Shown here piece by piece: positions 25,015-34,564 of a DNA stretch of 64,000 bases. Origin of the DNA: Sinorhizobium meliloti 4H41 (GTDB taxonomy: Bacteria > Pseudomonadota > Alphaproteobacteria > Rhizobiales > Rhizobiaceae); contig NZ_AQWP01000001.1 of the NCBI RefSeq assembly GCF_000375585.1, forward strand, positions 944,788 through 1,008,787, in the 5' to 3' direction. The position numbers and the translations under genes were made by a program. Under the pieces are notes generated by a model. The model did no database searches. It was not told the DNA's origin and saw only the letters and a list, made by a program, of their open reading frames with translations. Every line of letters starts with the position of its first letter. Position 1 is the first letter of the stretch.

Positions 25015-25047
25015 AGTGCGCCACTCATATGATTGGCGCACTTTTTT
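25015..25047 (+). terminator. Rho-independent terminator of rpoZ
   Basis: AGTGCGCCA and TGGCGCACT form a perfect 9-bp stem with a 9-base loop, followed by seven T. It separates rpoZ from rel by transcription, with the rel start only 31 bases further. Confidence 0.9.
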
Positions 25048-25077
25048 ATTTGCCTGATTTCACGGAGCCGCTAGCGG

Positions 25078-27303
25078 ATGATGCGCCAATACGAGCTCGT
25101 TGAGCGCGTGCAAAAATACAAGCCCGACGTCAACGAGGCGCTGCTGAACAAGGCCTATGTCTACGCCATGCAGAAGCACGGGCAGCAGAAGCGGGCAAGC
25201 GGCGATCCTTACATCTCCCATCCCCTGGAAGTGGCGGCGATCCTGACCGAGATGCATCTGGACGAATCCACGATCGCCGTCGCGCTGCTGCACGACACGA
25301 TCGAGGATACGACCGCGACGCGGCAGGAGATCGACGATCTCTTCGGCGAGGATATCGGCGCCTTGGTCGAAGGCCTCACCAAGATCAAGAAGCTCGACCT
25401 CGTGACCAAGAAGGCCAAGCAGGCGGAAAATCTTCGGAAGCTGCTGCTCGCCATTTCGGACGACGTTCGCGTGCTCCTGGTCAAGCTTGCCGATCGCCTC
25501 CACAATATGCGCACCCTCGACCACATGTCGGCCGAAAAGCGCGCGCGCATCTCCGAGGAGACGATGGACATCTATGCGCCCCTGGCAGGGCGCATGGGCA
25601 TGCAGGACATGCGCGAGGAGCTCGAGAACCTGTCCTTCCGCCACATCAATCCGGAGGCTTACGAGACCGTTACCAGGCGCCTCCAGGAGCTCTCCGAGCG
25701 CAATGAGGGGCTGATCAAGAAGATCGAGGAGGAACTGAGCGAGCTCCTTCAGGCCGAGGGGCTTACGGAATCACAGGTCAGGGGACGCCAGAAGAAGCCC
25801 TATTCGGTTTTCCGCAAGATGCAGTCGAAATCGCTTTCCTTCGAGCAGCTCTCGGATGTCTGGGGCTTCCGCATCATCGTCAACGACATTCCGTCCTGCT
25901 ATCGCGCGCTCGGTATCGTGCACACCCGCTGGCGTGTCGTGCCGGGACGCTTCAAGGACTACATCTCGACCCCGAAACAGAACGACTATCAATCGATTCA
26001 CACGACGATCATCGGCCCGTCGCGCCAGCGCATCGAACTGCAGATCCGCACGAAGCGCATGCATGAGATTGCCGAATACGGTATCGCGGCCCACGCACTC
26101 TACAAGGATCGCGACACCGTTTCCGGCGACCTGACGCGCACTCCGACATCGAATGCCTATTCCTGGCTGCGCCGCACGATCGAATCGCTCGCCGAGGGCG
26201 ACAATCCGGAGGAGTTTCTCGAGCACACCAAGCTCGAACTCTTCCAGGATCAGGTCTTCTGCTTCACACCGAAGGGGCAATTGATAGCGCTGCCGCGCGG
26301 CGCTACCCCGATCGACTTTGCCTATGCCGTGCATACGAATATCGGCGACACCTGCGTCGGGGCCAAGATCAACGGTCGCATCATGCCGCTGGTGACGCGG
26401 CTCAACAACGGTGACGAGGTGGAGATCATCCGCTCGGGTATTCAGGTGCCGCCGCCGGCCTGGGAAGAGATCGTCGTCACGGGCAAGGCGCGGGCCGCCA
26501 TCCGCCGCGCGACCCGCGCCGCCATCCGCAAGCAATATGCCGGCCTCGGTTATCGCATCCTCGAGCGCACCTTCGAACGGGCGGGCAAGACCTTCTCGCG
26601 CGAGGCTTTGAAGCCGGTGCTGCATCGGCTCGGGCAGAAGGACGTCGAGGACGCCATCGCAGCGGTCGGGCGCGGCGAACTCTCCTCGCTCGACGTGCTG
26701 CGCGCGGTGTTTCCCGATCATCAGGACGAGCGCGTGACCGTGAAGCCCAGCGCCGACGACGGCTGGTTCAACATGCGCAGCGCCGCGGGCATGATCTTCA
26801 AGCTGCCGGAGCGGTCGAAGGAAATGGCCGCCGCCGAGCAGGCGGAGGGGCCGGAAGCCCTGCCGATCCGTGGCCTCTCCGGCAATGCCGAGGTCCATTT
26901 CAGTCCTGCCGGCGCCGTTCCCGGCGATCGCATCGTCGGCATCATGGACAAGGACAAAGGCATCACCATCTATCCGATCCAGTCGCCGATCCTGCAGAAG
27001 TTCGATGAAGAGCCCGAGCGCTGGATCGACGTTCGTTGGGATCTCGACGAGGCGAACAACAGCCGTTTCATGGCGAGGATCGCGGTCAGCGCCCTGAACG
27101 AGCCCGGCACGCTGGCAGAGGTCGCACAGGCCATCGCGACCACCGACGTCAATATCCGTTCGCTTTCCATGGGGCGCGTCGCCGCGGACTTCAGCGAATT
27201 GCAGTTCGATCTCGAGGTCTGGGATTTGCGTCAGCTCAACCATCTGATGGCGCAGCTCAAGGAGCTGCCGAGCATATCCATGGTCAAGCGCCTCTTCGAG
27301 TAG
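25078..27303 (+). CDS. rel: Bifunctional (p)ppGpp synthetase/hydrolase Rel
   Basis: A 741-residue stringent-response enzyme that makes and degrades ppGpp. Domain order: HD hydrolase (HDTIEDT at about 73-79, intact, so hydrolysis is expected), RelA/SpoT synthetase (PYSVFRKMQSK, FRIIV, YQSIHTTIIGP), TGS (TPKGQLIALPRGATPIDFAYAVH) and a C-terminal ACT domain (NEPGTLAEVAQAIATTDVNI). Rhizobia usually carry only this long enzyme, often called relA. Two ATG codons open the frame; the listed one is the first. It lies next to rpoZ, whose product is linked to ppGpp sensing by RNA polymerase. Confidence 0.96.
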   Translation: MMRQYELVERVQKYKPDVNEALLNKAYVYAMQKHGQQKRASGDPYISHPLEVAAILTEMHLDESTIAVALLHDTIEDTTATRQEIDDLFGEDIGALVEGLTKIKKLDLVTKKAKQAENLRKLLLAISDDVRVLLVKLADRLHNMRTLDHMSAEKRARISEETMDIYAPLAGRMGMQDMREELENLSFRHINPEAYETVTRRLQELSERNEGLIKKIEEELSELLQAEGLTESQVRGRQKKPYSVFRKMQSKSLSFEQLSDVWGFRIIVNDIPSCYRALGIVHTRWRVVPGRFKDYISTPKQNDYQSIHTTIIGPSRQRIELQIRTKRMHEIAEYGIAAHALYKDRDTVSGDLTRTPTSNAYSWLRRTIESLAEGDNPEEFLEHTKLELFQDQVFCFTPKGQLIALPRGATPIDFAYAVHTNIGDTCVGAKINGRIMPLVTRLNNGDEVEIIRSGIQVPPPAWEEIVVTGKARAAIRRATRAAIRKQYAGLGYRILERTFERAGKTFSREALKPVLHRLGQKDVEDAIAAVGRGELSSLDVLRAVFPDHQDERVTVKPSADDGWFNMRSAAGMIFKLPERSKEMAAAEQAEGPEALPIRGLSGNAEVHFSPAGAVPGDRIVGIMDKDKGITIYPIQSPILQKFDEEPERWIDVRWDLDEANNSRFMARIAVSALNEPGTLAEVAQAIATTDVNIRSLSMGRVAADFSELQFDLEVWDLRQLNHLMAQLKELPSISMVKRLFE

Positions 27304-27460
27304 CCGGTTTCCGTGCAATCTGCCTCAGAAATAAGCATCTCGTAACAATGATGAGCCGCGCCATGCATTCATTGCATGGCTGCCGACGCTTCGCGGGACT
27401 GGTGATGGTTCGGCTGGTGAACTATCTTTCGCATCGGGAGGTGAACGAAAGGGGTTTGCC

Positions 27461-27613
27461 ATGTTCAAGCAGTTGAAGAAAATCACCCGTGCCCTGCACA
27501 TTCCGAGCATCGAAGAGCGTGAGACCGCCTATCTGAATGGCTCCGTCGACCGGATCGACCTGGAATACCGTCAGCGTCAGATCGACCGCGGCCTTTTCCG
27601 GAAGGGCTTCTGA
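27461..27613 (+). CDS. DUF3563 family small protein, 50 residues
   Basis: The product begins MFKQLKKITRALHIPSIEER and ends VDRIDLEYRQRQIDRGLFRKGF. The C-terminal half (AYLN...VDRxDLEYRQRQIDRG) is the signature of DUF3563, short proteins of unknown function common in rhizobia and burkholderias. The charged, helix-forming C-terminus suggests a protein- or nucleic-acid-binding role, but this is not known. It is preceded by AAAGGGG as ribosome site. It lies alone between rel and the DUF2062 gene. Confidence 0.75.
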   Translation: MFKQLKKITRALHIPSIEERETAYLNGSVDRIDLEYRQRQIDRGLFRKGF

Positions 27614-27623
27614 TCGCGAATGC

Positions 27624-27644
27624 GGCGCGCCCGAAAGGCGCGCC
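27624..27644 (+). terminator. Hairpin after the DUF3563 gene
   Basis: GGCGCGCC is repeated as its own complement with a 5-base spacer, making an 8-bp stem 11 bases after the stop codon. There is no T run, so it may only stabilise the transcript end. Confidence 0.5.
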
Positions 27645-27904
27645 ACGGCTGCTGCGCCCGGCGGTAGCCTGAGCTATGCGTTTTACGAATGGCTCTCTTG
27701 CCTTATCTGTCAGTCTGACGCCTTACGACGCTGCGTGTCCTGCGGCTGTAACGCTTTGATCTGCCGCACGCCTCGGTCTTCAAGGATTGAAGGAAACAGG
27801 CAGCAGCTTGCACATGGCGTGTGCGGCGCCTATCTTGCGCCCATCGTAAGGCGGGCGGTCCGTCTTGCGCCGGCGGCGGTTTCGAATGCGATCATGACGG
27901 CATA

Positions 27905-28462
27905 ATGTTATTCAGGCGCAGAAAACCGGTCACACTATCCGAGAGGCTTCGCGCTTTCTTCTGGCCGCGCAAGGGGCTGACGCGCGCTCCGCGCTACATT
28001 GCCCTTCGAATTCTCCGGCTTAACTCGTCTCCGCACTCGATCGCCGTCGGGGTGGCGGTGGGTGTCGCGTCGTCCTTGACGCCGTTCTTCGGCCTGCATA
28101 TCGTTCTCGCCGTCCTTCTGGCGTCGGCGTTTTCCGGAAATCTCATCGCGGCCGCGATCACGACGCTGCTCGCCAATCCCATCACGATACCCGTCATCCT
28201 GACGGCTTCCTACGAGGTCGGCACGATGCTCACGCAGCCGCAAGCCGCTCAGGTGATCGGCGGCCAAGAGATCATGCGGATGATCGAACATCTCGATTTT
28301 GCAAGCCTGTGGGGCCCGGTCTTCAAGCCGATGCTCATTGGCTCGCTCCCTCTTTCAGCGGCGGGCGCCTTGATATTCTACCCGTTTGCCTTTCAGACGG
28401 CCCGCCTCTTTCAGAAGCGGCGCCGGCAGGCCCGCGCGCACAAATTCGGACATCCGACATGA
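27905..28462 (+). CDS. DUF2062 membrane protein
   Basis: A 185-residue inner-membrane protein with two to three hydrophobic segments and the DUF2062 signature [24 protein letters not shown], then [21 protein letters not shown]. Function unknown; the family often neighbours acyl-carrier or lipid genes. The ATG at 27905 was chosen because the conserved basic N-terminus ([15 protein letters not shown]) begins there. Its stop overlaps the acpS start (ATGA), so the two are coupled. Confidence 0.88.
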   Translation: MLFRRRKPVTLSERLRAFFWPRKGLTRAPRYIALRILRLNSSPHSIAVGVAVGVASSLTPFFGLHIVLAVLLASAFSGNLIAAAITTLLANPITIPVILTASYEVGTMLTQPQAAQVIGGQEIMRMIEHLDFASLWGPVFKPMLIGSLPLSAAGALIFYPFAFQTARLFQKRRRQARAHKFGHPT

Positions 28463-28878
28463 TCATCGGCATCGGCAGCGATCTCATCGATATCAGGCGC
28501 ATCGAAAACTCGCTCCAACGCTTCGGCGAGCGTTTCGTCAACCGGTGCTTCACCGATATCGAGATCGCCAAATCCGAAGGCCGCAAAAACCGTGCGGCCT
28601 CCTATGCCAAGCGATTCGCCGCAAAGGAGGCCTGTTCCAAGGCACTGGGCACCGGCCTGGCTCAAGGCGTGTTCTGGAAAGATATGGGCGTCGTGAACCT
28701 GCCCGGCGGGAAGCCGACGATGCAGCTGACCGGCGGCGCGGCCGCGCGCCTTCAGGAATTGCTGCCGGTCGGCCACCGCGCCGCAATCCATCTGACCATC
28801 ACCGACGACTTCCCGCTTGCTCAAGCTTTCGTGATTATCGAAGCGCTCCCGGTTGCCCCCGCCGAGGGAACGGTTTAG
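28459..28878 (+). CDS. acpS: Holo-[acyl-carrier-protein] synthase
   Basis: Transfers phosphopantetheine from CoA to acyl carrier protein. The 139-residue protein has the P-pant transferase motifs: Asp8 in [10 protein letters not shown] and Glu57 in [16 protein letters not shown], both Mg ligands. The start overlaps the DUF2062 gene by four bases. The acpS-lepB-rnc-era order is a conserved alphaproteobacterial cluster, linking lipid synthesis, secretion and ribosome maturation. Confidence 0.96.
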   Translation: MIIGIGSDLIDIRRIENSLQRFGERFVNRCFTDIEIAKSEGRKNRAASYAKRFAAKEACSKALGTGLAQGVFWKDMGVVNLPGGKPTMQLTGGAAARLQELLPVGHRAAIHLTITDDFPLAQAFVIIEALPVAPAEGTV

Positions 28879-29035
28879 AGCACTTGCCGAAGACCGGCCC
28901 GCGGTCGCTTGAAGCACGGCATTCCCGCGACATATAGCATCGAGTTGCGGGGCGGCGTGCGCTTGAGTTCGGGCGCAGACGAACGTTGAAGCGTTAGGCC
29001 CGGTGCCCCGGGCAGGATGACAAGGAAGACTGAGC

Positions 29036-29779
29036 GTGGCAGAAAAGACAGAAGCGAAGCAGAGCGGTCTCTGGGAGAACGTCAAGGTCATCATCCAGGC
29101 GCTGCTCCTCGCCGTGGTCATCCGCACCGTCTTCTTTCAGCCCTTTACGATCCCTTCCGGCTCGATGATGCCGACGCTCCTTGTCGGCGACTATATCTTC
29201 GTCAACAAGTTCGCCTACGGCTATTCGAAATACTCGCTGCCCTTTTCGCCGGATCTGTTCAGCGGCAGGATCTTTGCGAGCGAACCGAACCGGGGCGACA
29301 TCGTGGTCTTCCGGTTCCCGCCCAATCCCGACATCGACTATATCAAGCGCCTCGTCGGCCTGCCGGGCGACCGCATCCAAGTCAGGAACAGCATTCTCTA
29401 CGTCAACGACAAGCCGGTCGAAAGGGTGCCGGACGGCACGTTCCGCGCTGACGATCAGTACGACACGGGCGGCGATGTTCCTGTCTATCGCGAGACGATG
29501 GACAACGGCATGACCTACGACACGCTCGACCAGTTCCCCGATTCGCGCGGCGACAACACCCGTGAATTCATCGTCCCGGCAGGTCATTATTTCATGATGG
29601 GCGACAACCGGGATAACTCCGCCGACAGCCGTTTCGACGTCGGCTTCGTGCCGGCCGAAAACCTTGTCGGCCGGGCCAGCCTGATCTTCTTCTCGCTCGG
29701 CAACGACACCTCGTTCCGGCAGATCTGGAAATGGCCGGCGAACCTGCGTTACGATCGTTTATTCAAGGTCGTCCACTGA
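29036..29779 (+). CDS. lepB: Signal peptidase I
   Basis: A 247-residue membrane protease that removes Sec and Tat signal peptides. One N-terminal membrane helix (VIIQALLLAVVIRTVFF) precedes the catalytic Ser43 in PSGSMMPTLLVGD and Lys104 in DYIKRLVGLPGD; box E is GDNRDNSADSR. The start is GTG at 29036 after an AAGGAAG ribosome site. Its stop overlaps the rnc start (ATGA). Confidence 0.95.
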   Translation: MAEKTEAKQSGLWENVKVIIQALLLAVVIRTVFFQPFTIPSGSMMPTLLVGDYIFVNKFAYGYSKYSLPFSPDLFSGRIFASEPNRGDIVVFRFPPNPDIDYIKRLVGLPGDRIQVRNSILYVNDKPVERVPDGTFRADDQYDTGGDVPVYRETMDNGMTYDTLDQFPDSRGDNTREFIVPAGHYFMMGDNRDNSADSRFDVGFVPAENLVGRASLIFFSLGNDTSFRQIWKWPANLRYDRLFKVVH

Positions 29780-30495
29780 TGAAGGGCCGCTCGTTGAACG
29801 GGGAGGACCGGGCGCGGCTCGAGGCCGCGATCGGTTACCGGTTCGCCGAGAAGGAACGTCTCGACCGGGCGCTGACGCATTCGAGCGCTCGCAGCGGCCG
29901 CGCGATCAACTATCAGCGGCTCGAATTCCTGGGTGACCGGGTGCTTGGGCTCTGCGTCGCGGAACTCCTGTTCCAGACCTTCACCGATGCCAACGAAGGC
30001 GAGCTCTCGGTGCGTCTGAACCAGCTCGTCAGCGCGGAGAGCTGCGCGAAGGTGGCGGATGAGCTCTCGCTGCACGAATTCATCCGGACCGGCTCGGATG
30101 TGAAGAAAATCACGGGCAAGCACATGATGAATGTGCGCGCCGATGTGGTAGAGTCGCTGATCGCCGCGATTTATCTCGATGGCGGCCTCGACGCGGCGCG
30201 ACGTTTCGTGCTCGAGCATTGGACGCATAGGGCCGCAAGCGCAGACGGCGCCAGGCGGGACGCCAAGACGGAACTGCAGGAATGGGCGCATGCCAGATTC
30301 GGTGTCGCGCCGAAATACAGGACGGATGACCGTTCCGGGCCTGATCACGATCCGCGCTTTACCGTGACGGTGGAGGTCGACGGGATCGCGCCGGAGACGG
30401 GGGTCGATCGTTCCAAGCGCGGGGCCGAGCAGGTCGCCGCGATGAAATTGCTGGAACGCGAAGGTGTGTGGCAGAAGCGCTCTGCCGGAAATTGA
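29779..30495 (+). CDS. rnc: Ribonuclease III
   Basis: A 238-residue double-strand-specific RNase that processes rRNA precursors and regulates mRNA/sRNA duplexes. The signature RLEFLGDRVLGL (about residues 43-54) carries the catalytic acids, with the second acidic cluster in VRADVVESLIAAIYLDGG. The C-terminal dsRNA-binding domain ends GAEQVAAMKLLE. The ATG at 29779 overlaps the lepB stop, giving a coupled lepB-rnc-era cluster. Confidence 0.96.
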   Translation: MKGRSLNGEDRARLEAAIGYRFAEKERLDRALTHSSARSGRAINYQRLEFLGDRVLGLCVAELLFQTFTDANEGELSVRLNQLVSAESCAKVADELSLHEFIRTGSDVKKITGKHMMNVRADVVESLIAAIYLDGGLDAARRFVLEHWTHRAASADGARRDAKTELQEWAHARFGVAPKYRTDDRSGPDHDPRFTVTVEVDGIAPETGVDRSKRGAEQVAAMKLLEREGVWQKRSAGN

Positions 30496-30503
30496 CGGAT
30501 ATC

Positions 30504-31433
30504 ATGACGGATACTCAAAAGGATACGGCCGCCGGCGCAGTGCCGACGCGCTCGGGCTTCGTGGCGCTGATCGGGGCGACGAATGCCGGCAAGTCGACAT
30601 TGGTCAATCGCCTGGTCGGCGCGAAAGTGTCGATCGTCAGCCACAAGGTGCAGACGACGCGGGCCATCATCCGCGGCATTGCGATCCACGGCAGCGCGCA
30701 GATCGTCTTCATGGACACGCCCGGCATCTTCAAGCCGCGGCGTCGGCTCGACCGCGCCATGGTGACCACGGCCTGGGGCGGAGCCAAGGACGCCGATCTG
30801 ATCATGCTGCTGATCGACAGCGAGCGCGGGATCAAGGGTGACGCGGAGGCGATCCTCGAGGGCCTGAAGGAGGTACATCAGCCGAAGGTCCTCGTCCTCA
30901 ACAAGGTCGATCAGGTTCGCCGCGAGGATTTGCTGAAGCTTGCGGCCGCTGCGAACGAAGTGGTCGCATTCGAGCGCACCTTCATGATCTCCGCGCTGAC
31001 GGGTTCCGGCTGCGAAGACGTGATGGATTATCTCGCCGAGACGCTGCCGGAAGGTCCGTGGTACTATCCCGAGGATCAGATCTCCGATCTGCCGATGCGC
31101 CAGCTGGCCGCCGAGATCACCCGCGAGAAGCTCTTCCTTCGTCTGCATCAGGAGCTTCCCTATGCATCTCACGTGGAAACGGAGAAATGGGAGGAGCGCA
31201 AGGACGGTTCCGTGCGCATCGAACAGGTGATCTACGTGGAGCGGGACAGCCAGAAGAAGATCGCCCTCGGCAAGGGCGGCGAGGCGATCAAAGCGATCTC
31301 GACCGCCGCACGCAAGGAAATCTCCGAAATTCTCGAGCAGCCGGTGCACCTCTTCCTGTTCGTCAAGGTGCGCGAGAACTGGGGCGACGATCCGGAACGC
31401 TTCCGCGAAATGGGGCTCGACTTTCCGAAATAG
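30504..31433 (+). CDS. era: GTPase Era
   Basis: A 309-residue GTPase needed for 30S assembly and 16S rRNA 3-prime maturation. G1 is GATNAGKST (residues 24-32), G3 is DTPG (MDTPGIFKP), G4 is NKVD (LVLNKVDQV). The C-terminal KH domain contains ALGKGGEAIKAISTAARKEI. The start at 30504 is eight bases after the rnc stop. In many relatives recO follows directly; here recO is about 11 kb away. Confidence 0.97.
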   Translation: MTDTQKDTAAGAVPTRSGFVALIGATNAGKSTLVNRLVGAKVSIVSHKVQTTRAIIRGIAIHGSAQIVFMDTPGIFKPRRRLDRAMVTTAWGGAKDADLIMLLIDSERGIKGDAEAILEGLKEVHQPKVLVLNKVDQVRREDLLKLAAAANEVVAFERTFMISALTGSGCEDVMDYLAETLPEGPWYYPEDQISDLPMRQLAAEITREKLFLRLHQELPYASHVETEKWEERKDGSVRIEQVIYVERDSQKKIALGKGGEAIKAISTAARKEISEILEQPVHLFLFVKVRENWGDDPERFREMGLDFPK

Positions 31434-31491
31434 CGGGAAGGACCGTCAGACGCTCTTCAACCTCATGCGGCGTTCGAGCTCCGCAGCCGGT

Positions 31492-31608
31492 TCACCAGCC
31501 TTCCTGGAACGCCTTGGCGACGGATGACTGACGCGGAACCGTGATCATGCGCCGCGAATGTAGCGAGAGCAGCAAAGGCGGCGGCCGCGAGAATCCATAT
31601 GTCGACAT
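31492..31608 (-). CDS. Possible 38-residue small protein, weak
   Basis: A short frame reading MSTYGFSRPPPLLLSLHSRR and ending SSVAKAFQEGW lies alone between era and the GDPD gene. Only a weak GGG-type ribosome site precedes the ATG, and an overlapping frame also looks protein-like (alanine-rich, hydrophobic). It is kept as a low-confidence candidate because the gap is otherwise unexplained. Confidence 0.22.
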   Translation of the reverse strand: MSTYGFSRPPPLLLSLHSRRMITVPRQSSVAKAFQEGW

Positions 31609-31646
31609 AGTTTGACCCTTTGCACGAGGAAGGTTGCGCGGTTCGG

Positions 31647-32645
31647 CTACTGTCGATTGGCCTGGTCGGTCGCTGCGCCGGGGCGCTTTCCGAGAAGGGG
31701 AGCGATCGTTTCCGCCCTGTTGGTCCAGACGTAGCCGGAGAAGCGCTCGGGAACGAAAGCGAGATCATCGGTGCTGTCGATGCCGGAGGTGAAATCTCCT
31801 CCGCTGTAAGGGCCAAGCAGGATGATTTCGCTGCCGGCGGCCTGCATGCGGGCCGCGAACCGGTGGGGCCAGCCCCACAAAAAAGGTGCATAATTACTCG
31901 GCACGATGATCAGCGTATCGCGACAGGCATCCGGTACGATGCCGGTCCAGCCATAGGCGGCATAGCGGCCAAGGCAGGCGATCGTGGATTGTCGATCATA
32001 GCCTCTGAGCCCCGGAACCAGCCGGAGCGTTTCCTGCGTCGGAGCGGTGCCGCCATAGACGCCGAACACCTGTTTGCGCCACTCCGGGTGGAACCGGAGG
32101 AGGACCGCGAGGGTCGCTCCTTCCTCCCGCCGCTCGCTCTTGAAATTGATAAGGAAGCGGCCCTCGGGCAGGGCCTTGAAAACTTCCGTCAGCGTCGGCA
32201 TCTGGCCGGCCCCCTGGCCGCGGAAGGGGAAGGACTTGCCGCCGTCGGCCGTATAGCCGTAGCCGATGTCCAGTGTCTTCAGCTCGGACATCGGAGTGTC
32301 CTGGGTGACGCCGCTCCCATCCGTCCGACAATCGAGCGTCCAGTCGTGAAACACGGCAAACTGGCGATCCGGTGTCAGGTGGACGTCGAGTTCGACGACG
32401 TCGGCGCCGCTCTCCATCGCCGCGCGCATCGAGGCAATCGTGTTTTCGAGATAGCTGTGGCGCGGCGTTTCGATGCGCTCGGCGGTGCAGGTGTCGTTGT
32501 CGAGACCTTCCGAGGAAAAAACCTGGTGGATGCCGCGATGAGCGAGGATCTTTGCATTGCCGGAGGGGGGCGGCGCCAGAAGCGACGTGTTGAGAAGCCA
32601 GACGATGGCGACGACGACGAGCGCAACCGCGGCGATCTTCTTCAT
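31647..32645 (-). CDS. Glycerophosphodiester phosphodiesterase family protein
   Basis: A 332-residue GDPD-fold protein with an N-terminal membrane anchor or signal (MKKIAAVALVVVAIVWLLNT). The catalytic pattern is present: AHRGIHQ (His-Arg), ENTIASMRAAMESGADVVELDVHLTPDRQFAVFHD (Glu, Asp-x-His and the catalytic His). It should hydrolyse glycerophosphodiesters or a related phosphodiester at the outer face of the inner membrane; the substrate is unknown. A GGAGGA ribosome site precedes the ATG. It is divergent from cfa. Confidence 0.85.
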   Translation of the reverse strand: MKKIAAVALVVVAIVWLLNTSLLAPPPSGNAKILAHRGIHQVFSSEGLDNDTCTAERIETPRHSYLENTIASMRAAMESGADVVELDVHLTPDRQFAVFHDWTLDCRTDGSGVTQDTPMSELKTLDIGYGYTADGGKSFPFRGQGAGQMPTLTEVFKALPEGRFLINFKSERREEGATLAVLLRFHPEWRKQVFGVYGGTAPTQETLRLVPGLRGYDRQSTIACLGRYAAYGWTGIVPDACRDTLIIVPSNYAPFLWGWPHRFAARMQAAGSEIILLGPYSGGDFTSGIDSTDDLAFVPERFSGYVWTNRAETIAPLLGKRPGAATDQANRQ

Positions 32646-33158
32646 CGTGTATCCTCCTCTCGCGACGGGCTTGCCGCGACAATGTGGCGTGACGATGTTA
32701 CCGGTTGGTATACGCGTGTTACAAGGACCGGCACCACTCTGTTACCGGGTCCATGACGGGTCGGCCACCACTAAGCGCAGGTAGGCGCTCGGACGCGGCC
32801 CCGCAACATCCGAGGAGAGCCCGTTTCCAGTGCTTTCGAATTTGCTAAGCAAACAAATCTTTGAGGGGCCACAAAAAAGCCCCATTGAATAACCGCCGAA
32901 CACAGCTAAGTTAATGGAAGTTCTGATGGATAGGAGCCCGATGGGCTGGCCTGACGAATTCCCGCAGCTGGTCCTTGCCTTGCTTCGCGAGGACTCGCCG
33001 GAAACCGTGAGGTCGCGCTCGAGCCGGTTTCTCGCCGCTTCCGGATGTGGCCGCCCGCTTCCAAGCTGCCGCATGTCTGCCCTGAAGCCGACCAGCCGCT
33101 CACCCGCTCCCCCTGTGAAGGAACCGATGGTCCGTTTAGGTCTGAGCTGAGGTAGGAT
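32646..33158. other. Intergenic region between the GDPD gene and cfa
   Basis: About 510 bases without a well-supported gene. It holds a palindrome TTTGCTAAGCAAA (32841-32853) and a small hairpin GGGGC/GCCCC at 32865-32883. An open frame at 32914-33150 ends eight bases before cfa but has no family resemblance. This segment probably carries the cfa promoter and its control sites. Confidence 0.4.
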
Positions 33159-34415
33159 ATGAATGCGGGATTGTTGAATCTACTTCGCCGGCTTGTCGAG
33201 AAAGGCAAGCTGACGGTCGTTTTCTCGTCGGGTGAAAAGGTGGTTCTGGGCGATGGTACGGGCAAGCCGGCGGCCATCCGTTTCGCTGATGCCGGAGCGG
33301 AAAAAGCCGTTCTTCACGATCCAGGGCTGAAATTCGGCGAAATGTACATGGACGGTCGCGTTCTCGTGGAGGAGGGCGATATTTTCGACGTGCTGGCCAT
33401 CGTCAAGAGCAATGATCTCGACAAGGCGGCAACCTTCACCAATTCGATCGTCGCGCTGGGACACATCTTTCGCCAGCAGATGAAGAGCCGGCTGCCGGTA
33501 AACCGCAACCGCTACAACGTCGCCCACCATTACGATCTGGACGGCAAGCTCTTCAACCTCTTCCTCGACGAGGACTGGCAATATTCCTGTGCCTATTTCC
33601 ATCCGCCGGGCATCTCGCTCGACGAGGCGCAACGCGCCAAGAAGCGGCACATAGCGGCAAAGCTGCTGCTAGAGCCTGGCCAGAAGGTACTGGAAGTGGG
33701 TTCCGGCTGGGGCGGCATGGCGATGTACCTCGCCGAGTCGTCGGGGGTCGAAGTCACGGGCATCACGCTCAGCGAAGAGCAGTTGAAGGTCTCGCGCGAG
33801 CGCGCCGCAAGGCGCGGGCTTTCGGACCGGGTGCGCTTCGAACTGCAGGACTATCGCACCATGCAGGGAAGGCAATTCGACCGCATCGTCTCCGTCGGCA
33901 TGTTCGAACATGTGGGCATCGGAAATTACGGCAATTTCTTCCGCAAGATGAAAGAACTGCTGAAGCCGGACGGCGTGATGCTGCTGCATTCGATCGGTCA
34001 GATCTACAAACCCTGGGCGACCAACCCGTGGATCGAGAAGTATATCTTCCCCGGCGGCTACATTCCCGCCCTGTCGGAGGTATTGCCACGGGTCGAAAGC
34101 AACCGCCTGCTCGTCAAAGACATCGAGATTCTGCCGCTGCATTACGCCTGGACGCTCAGGGCCTGGCGCGAGCGTTTCCTGGCGCAGCGGGAGGAGGCGG
34201 TCAGGCTCTATGACGAGCGCTTTTTCCGGATGTGGGAGTTCTATCTCGCCGCCTCGGAAACGGCCTTCCTCTACGACAAGCATTTCGTCTTCCAGCTCCA
34301 GCTCTCGCCGTCACTCGCGACGGTGCCGGTGTCGCGCGACTACATCGCCATCAAGGAGCGCGAATTGCTGGAATTCGAGAAGACCCGCGAACGGCTGGAA
34401 CTCGTCGCGGTCTGA
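33159..34415 (+). CDS. cfa: Cyclopropane-fatty-acyl-phospholipid synthase
   Basis: A 418-residue SAM-dependent enzyme that converts cis-unsaturated acyl chains of membrane phospholipids to cyclopropane chains, typically in acid or stationary conditions. The SAM motif is VLEVGSGWGGMAMYLA (about residues 173-188); other family marks are HYDLDGKLFNLFLDEDWQYSCAYF, GMFEHVGIGNYGNFF and KYIFPGGYIPALSEV. The ATG follows GAGG. S. meliloti has more than one cfa-type gene, so which paralogue this is cannot be said. Confidence 0.93.
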   Translation: MNAGLLNLLRRLVEKGKLTVVFSSGEKVVLGDGTGKPAAIRFADAGAEKAVLHDPGLKFGEMYMDGRVLVEEGDIFDVLAIVKSNDLDKAATFTNSIVALGHIFRQQMKSRLPVNRNRYNVAHHYDLDGKLFNLFLDEDWQYSCAYFHPPGISLDEAQRAKKRHIAAKLLLEPGQKVLEVGSGWGGMAMYLAESSGVEVTGITLSEEQLKVSRERAARRGLSDRVRFELQDYRTMQGRQFDRIVSVGMFEHVGIGNYGNFFRKMKELLKPDGVMLLHSIGQIYKPWATNPWIEKYIFPGGYIPALSEVLPRVESNRLLVKDIEILPLHYAWTLRAWRERFLAQREEAVRLYDERFFRMWEFYLAASETAFLYDKHFVFQLQLSPSLATVPVSRDYIAIKERELLEFEKTRERLELVAV

Positions 34416-34416
34416 G

Positions 34417-34439
34417 GGGGCGGGCGAATGCCCCCTCAT
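34417..34439 (+). terminator. Hairpin after cfa
   Basis: GAGGGGG and CCCCCTC pair around a 9-base loop directly after the stop codon. No T run follows, so it is only a possible terminator. Confidence 0.45.
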
Positions 34440-34564
34440 CCGCCCACGCGACGGCACCGTCTCCTGATCTTCTGTGGAGTTCGCCCGGGCGGCCATCGGC
34501 CTTCACTTGGCCTTGATGGTCTGCGCCGGTATGGTCCGGCCGAAACAGGAAACGGAACGAGAGA

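Noticed and set aside
32914-33150. 78-codon frame directly upstream of cfa
   Set aside because: It is in a promoter region, has no clear ribosome site and no resemblance to a family; kept only as part of the intergenic description.
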